A DNA stretch of 64,000 bases from Acinetobacter nosocomialis NIPH 2119. Lineage in GTDB: Bacteria; Pseudomonadota; Gammaproteobacteria; Pseudomonadales; Moraxellaceae. Where the stretch lies: assembly GCF_000368085.1 (NCBI RefSeq), contig NZ_KB849239.1, positions 1,020,269 to 1,084,268 of the forward strand, read 5' to 3'. The notes under the pieces were generated by a model. The model ran no database searches and was not told the DNA's origin. It worked only from the letters and a program-made list of their open reading frames with translations. Below are positions 35,557-44,976 of this stretch, one piece after another; the stretch's first letter is position 1, and each line of letters begins with the position of its first letter. Made by a program: the position numbers and the translations under genes.

Positions 35557-37104
35557 ATGAATAAGCATGTTGAAGCCGAGTGGAGGTTTCCTGCAAAAAC
35601 TGCATGGGCAATTTTTGCTGCCATGATTTTTGGCAACTTCATGGCAATTCTTGATATTCAGATTGTGGCGAGTTCTCTAAACGAAGTTCAAGCTGGTATG
35701 AGTGCAAGTCGTTATGAAGTCACTTGGGTACAAACGGTTTATTTAATTGCCGAAATTATTGCAATTCCAATGTCGAGTATTGTCTCGCGGGTGCTTTCAA
35801 CACGGGTGTATTACACCATGTGTGCAATTGGGTTTACGGTGAGTTCTTTACTTTGTGCTTTGTCATGGAACTTGGAAAGTTTACTGGTGTTCCGTGGTAT
35901 TCAAGGCTTTATGGGCGGCGGCATGATTCCGACTTCCATGACGGCGTTGTATTTACTGTTTCCAGAACCAAAACGTTCATTGCCTTTGGTCATGTTTGGC
36001 ATGATCAGTACATTAGGCCCAGCAATTGGCCCCACCATTGGTGGTTGGCTTACCAATAATTTCTCATGGCACTGGATGTTCCTGATCAATATTATTCCAG
36101 GCATTATCATTGCCACAGTTATTTACTCAGGTCCAAATATCGACCGTGCCAATTATTCACTCATCAAAAGCATGGACTGGCTCAGTCTGGTGGGTATGGC
36201 GATGTTTTTGGGTGGGCTTGAATATTTCCTCGATGAAGGCGCACGACATGACTGGCTTGCCGACACAGGCGTTCGTATTGCTTTTATGGTCTGCCTAATA
36301 GGCGGCATGATTTTCTTCTCTAGAAGTTTTACCCAGCCTAAGCCTTTGCTCGATTTATCGGTATTTAAAAATAAAAACTTTACTTTGAGTGCTATTACAA
36401 CGTTTGTGATTGGCATGGCGCTGTATGGCTTGGGTTACATGATTCCTGTGTTTCTTGGGCAAGTCCGTGAAATGAATAGTAGCCAGATTGGTCACGTCAT
36501 GATGGTGACAGGCATTGTCATGTTCTGCTTTGCACCGTTTCTTGCGTGGCTTATTCCTAACTTCGATACCCGCAAAACCGTATTTGTTGGAATGGTTCTG
36601 GCTGGTTTTGGTGTATGGCTCAATTCGCACCTCAGCATTCATAGCGATTATGACTTTATGTTTTGGCCGCAAATTTACCGCGGTATTGGTCTTATGATTT
36701 GCCTGATTGTGGTGTCACATTTGGCTATGAGCACCTTGCCACTCAGCAAAGTGGCCGATGCCAGCGGTATTTATAACCTCATGCGCAATATTGGCGGCGC
36801 GGTTGGACTGGCACTTATCAACTCATCCTTAGACTGGCTAACAGCCATGCACGTCACTCAGATTAATCAGTCGATGACACCGCAAAACTGGATATTTACA
36901 GAAAGGCTTAACCAGCTCACGGCGCAATATCAGGAAGTCGGTGCAAATGCTCAGCAAATCGCGATAAGTGTGATTTACCGCGACATTCACTTTCAAGCAC
37001 TGACATCTAGCTTCAATGATTTATTACGCATGCTCGCAATCATCATGTTTGTGACCGCCTTTTTAACCATCTTTATGGATAGGGGGAAGAAAATGAATAT
37101 GTAA
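35557..37104 (+). CDS. DHA2-family (EmrB-type) MFS exporter
   Basis: 515 residues with 14 predicted helices. It shows the classical DHA2 motif D1 'LDIQIVASSLNEVQAGM' after helix 1 and motif C-like 'GMISTLGPAIGPTIGGWL' in helix 5, plus 'FRGIQGFMGGGMIPTSMTALYLLFP'. It lies 25 bp after the membrane fusion gene. With that protein and the TolC homologue at 39661 it forms a full tripartite exporter spanning both membranes. Context suggests it exports a compound made or modified by the GH3/GNAT proteins. Confidence 0.93.
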   Translation: MNKHVEAEWRFPAKTAWAIFAAMIFGNFMAILDIQIVASSLNEVQAGMSASRYEVTWVQTVYLIAEIIAIPMSSIVSRVLSTRVYYTMCAIGFTVSSLLCALSWNLESLLVFRGIQGFMGGGMIPTSMTALYLLFPEPKRSLPLVMFGMISTLGPAIGPTIGGWLTNNFSWHWMFLINIIPGIIIATVIYSGPNIDRANYSLIKSMDWLSLVGMAMFLGGLEYFLDEGARHDWLADTGVRIAFMVCLIGGMIFFSRSFTQPKPLLDLSVFKNKNFTLSAITTFVIGMALYGLGYMIPVFLGQVREMNSSQIGHVMMVTGIVMFCFAPFLAWLIPNFDTRKTVFVGMVLAGFGVWLNSHLSIHSDYDFMFWPQIYRGIGLMICLIVVSHLAMSTLPLSKVADASGIYNLMRNIGGAVGLALINSSLDWLTAMHVTQINQSMTPQNWIFTERLNQLTAQYQEVGANAQQIAISVIYRDIHFQALTSSFNDLLRMLAIIMFVTAFLTIFMDRGKKMNM

Positions 37105-37259
37105 GGTTTTAGCAGTAGAGGGCAGCTTTTAAAGAATGAAAAACAATAGGGCATATCAAAACGTATCCCTTCATAGAAAAAGAACATTTATACGAGTTTC
37201 TAATATCGCCGTATGAGCGAGTGGAACTCACAGATCTGAATGTGGGAGATTAAAGTATT

Positions 37260-38081
37260 ATGATTAATACAACATATAAACTGATTTCAAAATTGAACCT
37301 GAAAAATGCAACTTATGGGCAATATTTTGAAAAAGAGCAAATTGATACTGATCGACTAAAAGTGATGTATTCCATTTACGAACAGTATTATGAAAATACC
37401 AGATTTTCTATTTTTGTAGATGATTTTGAAAATAAAAGCGGTGCGATTTTAATTTTTGACTCTGAAACAGACGAAATAGTCGGTTTCTCGACGGTTGTTG
37501 TGCAGCACTTTTATTTAAACGGTAAAGACTACACCGTACTCTTTAGCGGTGATACTGTTATTTTGAAGAAGTTCTGGGGCACGCGTAGCTTACAAAGCAC
37601 CATGCTTAAACTCATGATTAAACTTCGCATTAAATATCCTTTTAACGAACTTTATTGGCTCCTCATTTCTAAAGGCTATAAGACCTATCTATTACTTGCC
37701 AATAACTATTATGTGTATTACCCAAACATTAAAGATGAAAACCAACACCTTTCGGAAGTGGTTGAGCACTACTGTGAAAAATTCTTTGGTGAATATTACG
37801 ACCGTGAAGCAGGCTTACTCAACTTTGGTGATGACTATCAACCACTAAAAGGCGAAGTCGCACCGATTACTGCCGAAATGAGAGAAAAGAACCCAAATAT
37901 TCATTTCTTTGAACAGAAAAATCCAACTTGGAAAGCCGGTACAGAACTGCCGTGTATTGGTCGTCTTGGCTGGAAAGATATTGCCCGTTTCCCCGTAAAG
38001 CTGATGACTAAGCCGACCAGTAAAGGAAAGTTTGAAGCCCGTGTAACTCATAAAACAAAACGTAGAGAGGCTATCCAATGA
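37260..38081 (+). CDS. GNAT-like protein of the GH3 operon (hypothetical)
   Basis: 273 residues. No confident family, but residues about 65-125 (ILIFDSETDEIVGFSTVVVQ, then GDTVILKKFWGTRSLQSTMLKLMIKL) look like a GNAT core: two beta strands, then a loop of the type that binds the acetyl-CoA pyrophosphate, then a helix. The C-terminal third has 'RLGWKDIARFPVKLMTK' and a basic tail. Its stop overlaps the GH3 start as ATGA, so it is translationally coupled. It starts 155 bp after the MFS gene; a promoter there cannot be excluded. Confidence 0.7.
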   Translation: MINTTYKLISKLNLKNATYGQYFEKEQIDTDRLKVMYSIYEQYYENTRFSIFVDDFENKSGAILIFDSETDEIVGFSTVVVQHFYLNGKDYTVLFSGDTVILKKFWGTRSLQSTMLKLMIKLRIKYPFNELYWLLISKGYKTYLLLANNYYVYYPNIKDENQHLSEVVEHYCEKFFGEYYDREAGLLNFGDDYQPLKGEVAPITAEMREKNPNIHFFEQKNPTWKAGTELPCIGRLGWKDIARFPVKLMTKPTSKGKFEARVTHKTKRREAIQ

Positions 38082-39664
38082 AATCTAATGAATGGCTGAC
38101 TCTCGGCTCGCATCTTATTTTAAAAAAATGGTGTGATGCATCTGACCGTAATTTCCAAAAGCAGTTTAATGCCCTAGAGACCACACAACGTCAAATTTTG
38201 CATTCGATATTACAGACCTCGACCTTTGCCAAAGATAAAAAGGTTCAAAATTATGAGCAGTTTGTAAAAGCATTTCCTGCCACTCGCTATAGCGCTTGGC
38301 GAGAAGACATTCAGCGTTACCGTGAACAAAAGCTTTCACTCTCGAGTAGTAAACTGGTTCGCTTTCAGCCGACCAGTGGTTCGAGCGAACAAATTAAGTT
38401 TATTCCATACACCAAGCTGTTTTTAGATGAACTTGACCATGCGATTGCGCCGTGGATGGCAAGTTTATACCGTAAATGCCCACAGTTGAGTTCGGGTACA
38501 CATTACTGGTCGGTGTCATGGTTGCCTGAAAGTCAGCGTGAAGTTTTAAAAGATAAAAACTTAAATGATGACAGTGCGCTACTTGGTGTAGGTAAACGTA
38601 TATTGTCCAAGTTTACCCAAGCGGTTCCAAGTAACGTTGCCTTTGCAGCCAACGCGGACGATGCACTGTTTGCCACCATTTGTTATTTGGTCGCAAACCG
38701 TAACTTAGCCATGATTTCGGTATGGAGCCCAACGTTTGCGCTGCAATTACTTGAACGTTTAGAGGCATTGCAAAAAGATGTGGTTGAAGTTTTACAAAGT
38801 GGTAAATGGGGCAACCGTCAGGCTTCATTAAAAGAAGTGACTGCACCGCATAGCCCTGAAAGTGCTCAAGCTTTAATTGCAAGTTCAAGTGGCGCACAGA
38901 TCGACTTTAAAAAGCTCTGGCCAAAGTTAAGTCTGGTTTCGAGTTGGGATACCGCAGGTTCAAAAGCTTGGGCCGAAAAATTAAAAGAGAAACTGCCCAG
39001 TGTTCAGTTTGAAGGCAAAGGGTTATGGGCAACCGAAGGTGTAGTGACCATTCCCTATAACGACCAATACCCACTCGCATACCAAAGCCACTTCTATGAA
39101 TTTGAATATTTAGAAGGTGAAAAACAAGGTCAAATCGTTCCTTCATGGCAGCTTAAACAAGGTGATGTGGTTAGCCCACTGATTACTTCGGGTAATGGCT
39201 TACTGCGTTACTGTCTGGATGATTGCTTAAAAGTGACTGGCTTTTTAGAGCAAATTCCGTGTTTTGAGTTCCAAGGCCGCCGTTTTGGGGTAGATCTGGT
39301 CGGTGAAAAGTTAGCACCTGAAACCGCCCAACAGTTGTTGTCTCAGTTAAATGAAACCGAGTCGAAAGCGATTTCCTTACTGGCGATTGATACGGAGCAA
39401 CAGGTTAAACCATTTTATTGCGTGCTTTTTGAAGGCGAAATTCATCACAGCATTAACAATGAATATATCGACAGTATTTTACGTCAAAACTTCCATTATG
39501 AACTTGCACGAAACTTAGGACAGCTTGATGAGCCGCAAATTCGCCAAGCTAATAATGGCTGGAATGCCTATAAGCAACTGGTCATGTTTGATGGCATTAT
39601 CGAAGGCAATATCAAACCTGAACCACTTAAGAAAGTCACCCTCAATAGTTTGGAACAACTATGA
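38078..39664 (+). CDS. GH3-family acyl-acid amido synthetase
   Basis: 528 residues. All three GH3 adenylation motifs are visible: 'PTSGSSEQIKFIPYT' (about residues 97-111), 'GLWATEGVVTIPYN' (about 313-326) with 'YEFEYL', and 'GNGLLRYCLDDCLKVTGFLEQIPCFEFQGRRFG' (about 371-403). Plant GH3 enzymes activate auxin- or jasmonate-type acids as acyl-AMP and couple them to amino acids; bacterial members are mostly unstudied. Overlaps both neighbours by ATGA (upstream GNAT-like, downstream TolC). Inferred role: makes an acyl-amino-acid-type amide that the operon's pump exports, or conjugates a toxic acid before export. Confidence 0.85.
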   Translation: MKSNEWLTLGSHLILKKWCDASDRNFQKQFNALETTQRQILHSILQTSTFAKDKKVQNYEQFVKAFPATRYSAWREDIQRYREQKLSLSSSKLVRFQPTSGSSEQIKFIPYTKLFLDELDHAIAPWMASLYRKCPQLSSGTHYWSVSWLPESQREVLKDKNLNDDSALLGVGKRILSKFTQAVPSNVAFAANADDALFATICYLVANRNLAMISVWSPTFALQLLERLEALQKDVVEVLQSGKWGNRQASLKEVTAPHSPESAQALIASSSGAQIDFKKLWPKLSLVSSWDTAGSKAWAEKLKEKLPSVQFEGKGLWATEGVVTIPYNDQYPLAYQSHFYEFEYLEGEKQGQIVPSWQLKQGDVVSPLITSGNGLLRYCLDDCLKVTGFLEQIPCFEFQGRRFGVDLVGEKLAPETAQQLLSQLNETESKAISLLAIDTEQQVKPFYCVLFEGEIHHSINNEYIDSILRQNFHYELARNLGQLDEPQIRQANNGWNAYKQLVMFDGIIEGNIKPEPLKKVTLNSLEQL

Positions 39665-40989
39665 AAGGGATGAAGCACTTTAATACTCGTTTTTTAACAC
39701 TTCGACACGCCTTGTATTTAGGCGTGTTGGTTGTGTCGAATACATATGCTATGACTTTAGACGAGGCGTTGTCTGCCAGTTTAAGACATGAAAGCCAGCT
39801 TGAAGTCAGCCGTTTAAGTGTAAACCAGTCTACCGCTATGCTTGAGCAGGCCAAACAGCGTGATGGACTCAAAGTCAATTTAGTCGGGCAACTTGACTAT
39901 GAAAGAATAGATACACCGCCAAAAGTCATGTTTCCAACTGAAGGAAACCGTAAAGGACGAAGTTTGCAGTTACAGGCAGATTATCCGATTTATACCTCTG
40001 GGCGGCATCGCTTGGGTGTAGATATTGCCGAAAGTCAGCTTTCTGCCCAACACCAAGGCTTGTCAGATCAACGGTCGGAAACCATTTTAAATACCGTGAT
40101 GGTCTATACCGACGTATTAAAAAAGAAAGCCATTTTAGAACTTAGACAAAAGACCATGGCAAATCTGCAACGGTCTTTATATGAGTCAAAGCGCCGTTTT
40201 GATGTTGGTATGATTACCCGTGCAGACTTGGCTCAGGTTTTGGCGCAAGTCGCCCAAGGCCAAGCCGATATTACACAGGCGCAGTCTAACCTGACTGTAA
40301 GTGAAGCACAGTTTTACCAAGTGACAGGTACAACACCAGACAACCTTGTTGCAATAAAACAATTACCAGCTATACCGAATGGACTAGATGAGATTTTGGC
40401 GCAAACCAAGAACCATCCCGCTTTAATGCGCGCTAAATATGAAATGCAAGCCGCAGAGAAACAATATGCCTTAACTAAACGGGAGCTTTGGCCCACGGTT
40501 ATGCTGACCAGCCGTGCCGGAAAGCAAGATGAAGCGAGTTATATTGGTTCTGAAAGTAATAACTATATGGTTGGGGTGCAGCTCAATGTACCGCTCTATG
40601 ACGATGGTTTAAATCGGGCCAATGTTAAAAAAGCGCAGGCCGATATCGATTTGGCTCATCAGAAAATACGAAGTCTTGAACTGGACTTAAATAAACGTAC
40701 CCGTACCACCTATGCGCAGCTTCAAACTATTCGACAAAATAAAGACGCACTGGCAAATGCCATAGAGGCAGCGTCTACCGCCTTTGTTTATACACGTAAA
40801 GAGTTTGATGTGGGCACCAAAACCACTTTTGATTTGCTCAATACCGAGCAAAAGCTACTCGATGCCCAAACCCAAAAAACCGTAAATGACCAAGACGAAG
40901 TAGTGTTTGTTTATCAGCTACTCGACCAAATGGGACGTTTAAACAGTTTGGTTCCTATGCAGACCGCACAACAGGTGAATAATGAATAA
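39661..40989 (+). CDS. TolC-family outer membrane channel protein
   Basis: 442 residues with a signal peptide (start MKGMKHFNTRFLTLRHALYLGVLVVSNTYA, mature MTLDEALSASL). The TolC repeat pattern occurs twice: 'LDEALSASLRHESQLEV' and later 'LPAIPNGLDEILAQTKNHPALMRAKYEMQAAEKQYALTKRELWPTV', with 'YTRKEFDVGTKTTFDLLNTEQKLLDAQ' near the end. Start overlaps the GH3 stop as ATGA and its stop is overlapped by the next gene by 8 bp. It completes the exporter begun at 34464. Confidence 0.92.
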   Translation: MKGMKHFNTRFLTLRHALYLGVLVVSNTYAMTLDEALSASLRHESQLEVSRLSVNQSTAMLEQAKQRDGLKVNLVGQLDYERIDTPPKVMFPTEGNRKGRSLQLQADYPIYTSGRHRLGVDIAESQLSAQHQGLSDQRSETILNTVMVYTDVLKKKAILELRQKTMANLQRSLYESKRRFDVGMITRADLAQVLAQVAQGQADITQAQSNLTVSEAQFYQVTGTTPDNLVAIKQLPAIPNGLDEILAQTKNHPALMRAKYEMQAAEKQYALTKRELWPTVMLTSRAGKQDEASYIGSESNNYMVGVQLNVPLYDDGLNRANVKKAQADIDLAHQKIRSLELDLNKRTRTTYAQLQTIRQNKDALANAIEAASTAFVYTRKEFDVGTKTTFDLLNTEQKLLDAQTQKTVNDQDEVVFVYQLLDQMGRLNSLVPMQTAQQVNNE

Positions 40990-42145
40990 AACAAATACAC
41001 CACTTGCGAATAACACTCTCATTACCCGTGAAGCGACTTTGGCAGATGACGAAGCTTTGCGAGAGTTAATTGCGGTGCCCATGACCACCAAAGGTATACA
41101 AATTAGCTTTCAGCGTGAACCGAGTTATTTTAAGGCGTCCGACATTGTCTATCGGCATAAACTTCATGTTGTGATTGAAGATACCGAAAGCCAAAAGAAA
41201 GTGGCTTGTTATAGCAATGGCTATCGTCCTTGTTATGTCGACCGAAACATACAAAACTTACGCTACGCGGGCGACTTACGGGTAGACCATAGCTATCGGG
41301 GTAAATCACTGGTGAAGGTATTAGGTAAGCATGTGAAAGATACCATGCACGCACCTAACTTTAGCCAAATGATTATTTTTGATGATAACCATGCCGCACG
41401 CGCCGCTATACAAACGGGCAAAACGGGAATGCCCGATTATTATGATGAAGGACTCATCGAGACACTCAGTCTAACGAGCACTGGCGCAAAAAGAAAAATC
41501 ACGGCTTTTTTAAAGCAGACTGCTAAACAGAGTCATCTTCAAGAGATCCACACTTGTATTGCCGAAGCTAAACATGTGGAAGCCATGAACCAGTTTATTC
41601 ACGACATGGCAGAGTTTTACAACTTTATACCTGCCTATAACTTTGAAGAGCTTGCCCAAGGTCATCAGTATTTTTCAGGGATAAAACTCTCGGACTTTTC
41701 ACTTTACTTTAAGGGTGAAAAACTGGTGGGTATGTTTGGCTTGTGGGATCAGCATAGTATTAAGCAAACTAAAATTCTAAATTACAGCTCGGCCATAGCT
41801 GTGCTTAGACCCGTTTATAACTTTTTGACGCCAATAACTAAGGGCATGCGTTTGCCTAAGCTGGGTGATTCTATTCAATACCACGTGCTACATACGCTTA
41901 TGTGCCATCCCGAAGATTTGGCTTTGCATCATAAAATGCTTGAAGATGCCTATAACAAGTCAAAACAGCAGGGTGTTGGCGTGGTGAGTTTTACGCTTTC
42001 CCATAAAGACCCGCGTTATCAGTTAAACCAGTTTTATAAAGGTGAGCGTTTAACGGGTATGCATGGCTTTATTAGTTTTGAAGGCGACCCACGACCAAAT
42101 TTTGATAAAAACCTAATTCCATACTTAGAAGTTGGGCGTATTTAA
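40982..42145 (+). CDS. GNAT-type acetyltransferase, last gene of the GH3 operon
   Basis: 387 residues, about twice a single GNAT domain. The N-terminal half reads as a GNAT domain (ITREATLADDEALRELIAVPM, 'YAGDLRVDHSYRGKSLVKVLGKHVKDTM'), where 'RVDHSYRGKSLVKVL' is the acetyl-CoA loop. The C-terminal half contains a second, weaker GNAT-like part (LHHKMLEDAYNKSKQQGVGVVSFTL). The 8-bp overlap with the TolC gene ties it to the operon. A substrate amine on the exported compound is a guess from context. Confidence 0.8.
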   Translation: MNKTNTPLANNTLITREATLADDEALRELIAVPMTTKGIQISFQREPSYFKASDIVYRHKLHVVIEDTESQKKVACYSNGYRPCYVDRNIQNLRYAGDLRVDHSYRGKSLVKVLGKHVKDTMHAPNFSQMIIFDDNHAARAAIQTGKTGMPDYYDEGLIETLSLTSTGAKRKITAFLKQTAKQSHLQEIHTCIAEAKHVEAMNQFIHDMAEFYNFIPAYNFEELAQGHQYFSGIKLSDFSLYFKGEKLVGMFGLWDQHSIKQTKILNYSSAIAVLRPVYNFLTPITKGMRLPKLGDSIQYHVLHTLMCHPEDLALHHKMLEDAYNKSKQQGVGVVSFTLSHKDPRYQLNQFYKGERLTGMHGFISFEGDPRPNFDKNLIPYLEVGRI

Positions 42146-42174
42146 TTTAAAGCCTGAGGTGATACTTTTAATGA

Positions 42175-42194
42175 AGCCCACGAAAGTGGGTTTT
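42175..42194 (+). terminator. GAAA-tetraloop terminator ending the operon
   Basis: agcccac (42175-42181), loop gaaa, gtgggtt (42186-42192) and T-run; it closes the 34464-42145 unit. Confidence 0.82.
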
Positions 42195-42377
42195 GTCATT
42201 CTTAACATGAACAATGAGGCTGATAATTAGTTGATAAAAAGAAATATAGCAATAACTTATAATATAATTATTTAATTTTTAATGGAAAAATATTTGGATT
42301 TTTACGAGTGCTTAGTCACTAAACCTACATATAGCCCAACTACTATACAAATCAAAATTTAAGAACATGGTAGTTAA
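42195..42377. promoter_or_regulatory. Promoter region of the surE-like gene
   Basis: AT-rich 183-bp spacer between a terminator and the next start; no conserved motif was pinned down. Confidence 0.3.
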
Positions 42378-43349
42378 GTGATGAAAAAAAGTTTATTGGG
42401 CGGCCTTATTCTGTCTTTGTGTACGACTCAAGCTTTTGCATTAAATATTTTATTGGTTAATGATGACGGTCTAACCAGCAATATCAAAGCACTCTATGAT
42501 GAATTAAAAGCAAATGGTCATAACGTGCTTGTGTCTGTACCATGTTCACCACAAAGTGGTCGTGGTGGTGCAATTGTCATGTACAGTTCAACAACGATTA
42601 ACGCAGATAATGATAAGCAAATTACGGCTGAAAACGGTTGTCACAATGGTGCAGCACCGATTGGCGCACCTGCGGCTGGAACCTTTACCAAAGCGGGCTA
42701 TACCAATGGCGACTGGAATTACACGCATGGTACGCCAGTCATGGCAACCGTTTATGGACTAGACGTGGTTGCACCAAAGCATTGGGGTAAAGCACCAGAC
42801 TTAGTTTTATCTGGCCCAAATGAAGGCCAAAATGTCGGAAAAGTCGTTGTACACTCTGGCACGATTGGCAATGTACAGTTTTCAGCAGGTCGTGGCATTC
42901 CATCTATCGCATTAAGTGCCGATACCAACACGGTAGATGACAAAACTTTAAATAACCCTAACTCTGCGATTGTGGCAAAGCAAACCGTAGTGTTATTAAA
43001 AGAATTACAAGCTAAGGCAGGCAAGGGCCAGTTGTTGCCAAAAGGCATTACCCTCAATGTGAATTTCCCTAAAAATTTAACAACCAGTACGCCGTTTGCA
43101 TTTTCAAAAATTGGGACGTATGACTTATATAAATTGAAGTTCCAAGTGACCAAAGATAGTAAAGGCAACAACCAATTTGGTTTAGGAATAGACGCGGCAC
43201 CATCGGCACCAACTGCCGCTCAAATGTCGGATGAAAGTGCTGTAATGCAAAGCAAAATTGCTGTGACTGCCATGCAAGTTGCTTATGACCAACGACCAGC
43301 AGGTCAAGAATGGCTTAAAATCCGTTTAAAAAGCTTATTTAATAAGTAA
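42378..43349 (+). CDS. Exported SurE-type 5'/3'-nucleotidase (acid phosphatase)
   Basis: 323 residues beginning with a signal peptide (MMKKSLLGGLILSLCTTQAFA). The mature start 'LNILLVNDDGLTSNIKALYDELKANGHNVLVSVPCSPQSGRGGAI' is the SurE metal site (the NDDG and later 'LVLSGPNEGQNVGKVVVHSGTIG'). Cytoplasmic SurE is about 250 residues and lacks a signal; this longer exported form would act in the periplasm or outside. An 11-bp gap leads to the lipoprotein gene, so the two are likely co-transcribed. Confidence 0.85.
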   Translation: MMKKSLLGGLILSLCTTQAFALNILLVNDDGLTSNIKALYDELKANGHNVLVSVPCSPQSGRGGAIVMYSSTTINADNDKQITAENGCHNGAAPIGAPAAGTFTKAGYTNGDWNYTHGTPVMATVYGLDVVAPKHWGKAPDLVLSGPNEGQNVGKVVVHSGTIGNVQFSAGRGIPSIALSADTNTVDDKTLNNPNSAIVAKQTVVLLKELQAKAGKGQLLPKGITLNVNFPKNLTTSTPFAFSKIGTYDLYKLKFQVTKDSKGNNQFGLGIDAAPSAPTAAQMSDESAVMQSKIAVTAMQVAYDQRPAGQEWLKIRLKSLFNK

Positions 43350-43360
43350 GGAGAAAGACC

Positions 43361-44005
43361 ATGAAACGTTGTTTATTGGTTTTACTCCTTGGGCTTGGAT
43401 TGGCCGCTTGTAATGACAATGATCATGATGACCAAGTCTCGACTGAAAAACCTGCCTTAGCGCCGAGTTTAGACGTCGGCACTTATATTATTAGTACCGA
43501 AACTGATGAAGAGTTACCTATGGCGGGTAAATACTATTCTGGCGCAGATGGAACTAAATTATTGGTTTTAGATGATGACGAAAACCGTGCCAAGATTGTG
43601 ATGAGCTATGATGCAAAAGCAAAAGCTTGGCGAAGCAACCAATCTAATCAAGCAATGACAGTTGAATTAGCACATTATGAAAAAATTGCTGATCAAAAAC
43701 TTTTGCTTAATCAATTGGTCGGCACCTACGATTTATCGTTTCCAGATGGAACGACGGTAAATGCCGAGGTGAATGCACAAGGCAAAATTGTCTCGAAAGA
43801 TCTAAATTGTGTGTTTACGGGTGTGATTACTGAAAGTGCATTAGCCAATACCGCAAACTATCAACTTACCGATAATAAGTGTGATGCACTAAAAAATAAC
43901 TCGAAAGGTTATGTTGTGGTAGATGAAGACTTAGGGCCTATGAGTTTTAGACTGGTATCTGACAAGGTTGCATCAAAAGATATTTGGGCATTTGCACAAT
44001 CTTAA
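43361..44005 (+). CDS. Hypothetical lipoprotein
   Basis: 214 residues with a clear lipoprotein signal (MKRCLLVLLLGLGLAAC; LAAC lipobox, Cys 17), then an acidic linker (NDNDHDDQ) and a domain rich in beta-type residues that I do not recognise. A strong ribosome site (AAGGAGA) lies 7 bp before the ATG and overlaps the surE stop area. Likely anchored to the outer membrane; possible partner of the exported phosphatase by operon context only. Confidence 0.8.
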   Translation: MKRCLLVLLLGLGLAACNDNDHDDQVSTEKPALAPSLDVGTYIISTETDEELPMAGKYYSGADGTKLLVLDDDENRAKIVMSYDAKAKAWRSNQSNQAMTVELAHYEKIADQKLLLNQLVGTYDLSFPDGTTVNAEVNAQGKIVSKDLNCVFTGVITESALANTANYQLTDNKCDALKNNSKGYVVVDEDLGPMSFRLVSDKVASKDIWAFAQS

Positions 44006-44010
44006 AAATA

Positions 44011-44043
44011 AAAAAGACAACGGATTCATTTCGTTGTCTTTTT
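44011..44043. terminator. Bidirectional rho-independent terminator
   Basis: aaaaagacaacg (44011-44022) pairs perfectly with cgttgtcttttt (44032-44043). It sits between the convergent lipoprotein and HD-domain genes and serves both. Confidence 0.93.
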
Positions 44044-44483
44044 TATTCCAACCTATCTTGCGCCGTTGAAACAGTTAACATGGTTTGAAGGTAATAATCT
44101 ACACGTGACTGATTATTTTCTTTATGTGAGTTATGCGCATTAAAGGCTGCATCATGAAGTTTCACGACTCGAGCGATCGGATTCAAACCACAACGGAGTA
44201 AATATTCTTCGCGTGTTTCACTTTCCCGTTTAGTTAATGCATCTACTGCATCACGAACTTCTTTTCCAAATAAGCTTTCGATTTTGTCTAGGGTAAGAGG
44301 CGTGTCTTCAACGCTATCGTGGAGAAGAGCGGTAATAATATAGACCTCTGAAAATTGGTGCTCGATTAATGAATTGACCACACCTTTAATATGGTAATCA
44401 AAGTAATCATGAGGACCATACTTTTGACCTTGATGCGATTCTTTTGATAATTTCTCTGCTAATTCAACTTTATTTTGAGTCAT
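44043..44483 (-). CDS. Small HD-domain phosphohydrolase (RelA/SpoT-like HD)
   Basis: 146 residues. The HD signature is 'YIITALLHDSVEDTPLTLDKIESLFGKEVRDAVDALTKR' (His-Asp at about residues 54-55), with an upstream His in 'KESHQGQKYGPHDYFDYHIKGV' and a later 'RVVKLHDAAFNAHNS', as in stand-alone HD proteins related to the ppGpp hydrolase domain. No synthetase domain is present. The reaction is not certain. The stop codon lies at the edge of the shared terminator. Confidence 0.85.
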   Translation of the reverse strand: MTQNKVELAEKLSKESHQGQKYGPHDYFDYHIKGVVNSLIEHQFSEVYIITALLHDSVEDTPLTLDKIESLFGKEVRDAVDALTKRESETREEYLLRCGLNPIARVVKLHDAAFNAHNSHKENNQSRVDYYLQTMLTVSTAQDRLE

Positions 44484-44829
44484 TTTTTGCTCTTATTACT
44501 TTAAAGATATAACGCAGCCTAATGGTTGAGATGGGGTGCTTAAGTCATAATTTTATACTGAATACTTAAGTTAGGCATAAGAGTTACTGCTCATTTTTGT
44601 TTATTCATTTTTGTTTGATAAGAACAAAACCTGACCTTAAATTTTTGCAACTTTAAAATTTAACTTAATGATATAAAAGCAGATTGTAAATATTACTTAA
44701 GAATATCCTTAATTATGTAATTAAATGAAAAATAATAATTATTTAAATATTTTCTAGCCAATTTCACATTGACACTTCAAATATTGGAGATTACCATTTG
44801 CGGGCTGGCCTACATTGCCAGTCGGTTTT

Positions 44830-44965
44830 AGCAGACCGTTTTTTTGGACTACATCAGGATTATTTCTTCTGAGGAATAGTTTTGCATGTAAATCTCGTCC
44901 CCTCCCGTAGCGGTAGGACGGGAGAGGGACACCCTCGGGTGTGCTGGAGTCCAAACCAGTCTGCT
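44830..44965 (-). ncRNA. C4-like antisense RNA locus of phage-immunity type (candidate)
   Basis: Read on the minus strand, a ~70-nt segment (44965 to about 44897) contains agcagac and tttggact, then two hairpins (acacccgagggtgt; gtccct...acggga GC-rich stem at 44897-44930). About 50 nt further, agtccaaa and ggtctgct (44850-44830) are complementary to the first two segments. Two short complementary segments placed before GC-rich hairpins, with the target downstream on the same transcript, is the known layout of the P1/P7 C4 RNA. Assignment by layout and memory, not by a model search. Confidence 0.5.
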
Positions 44966-44976
44966 AACCCTCTTTC

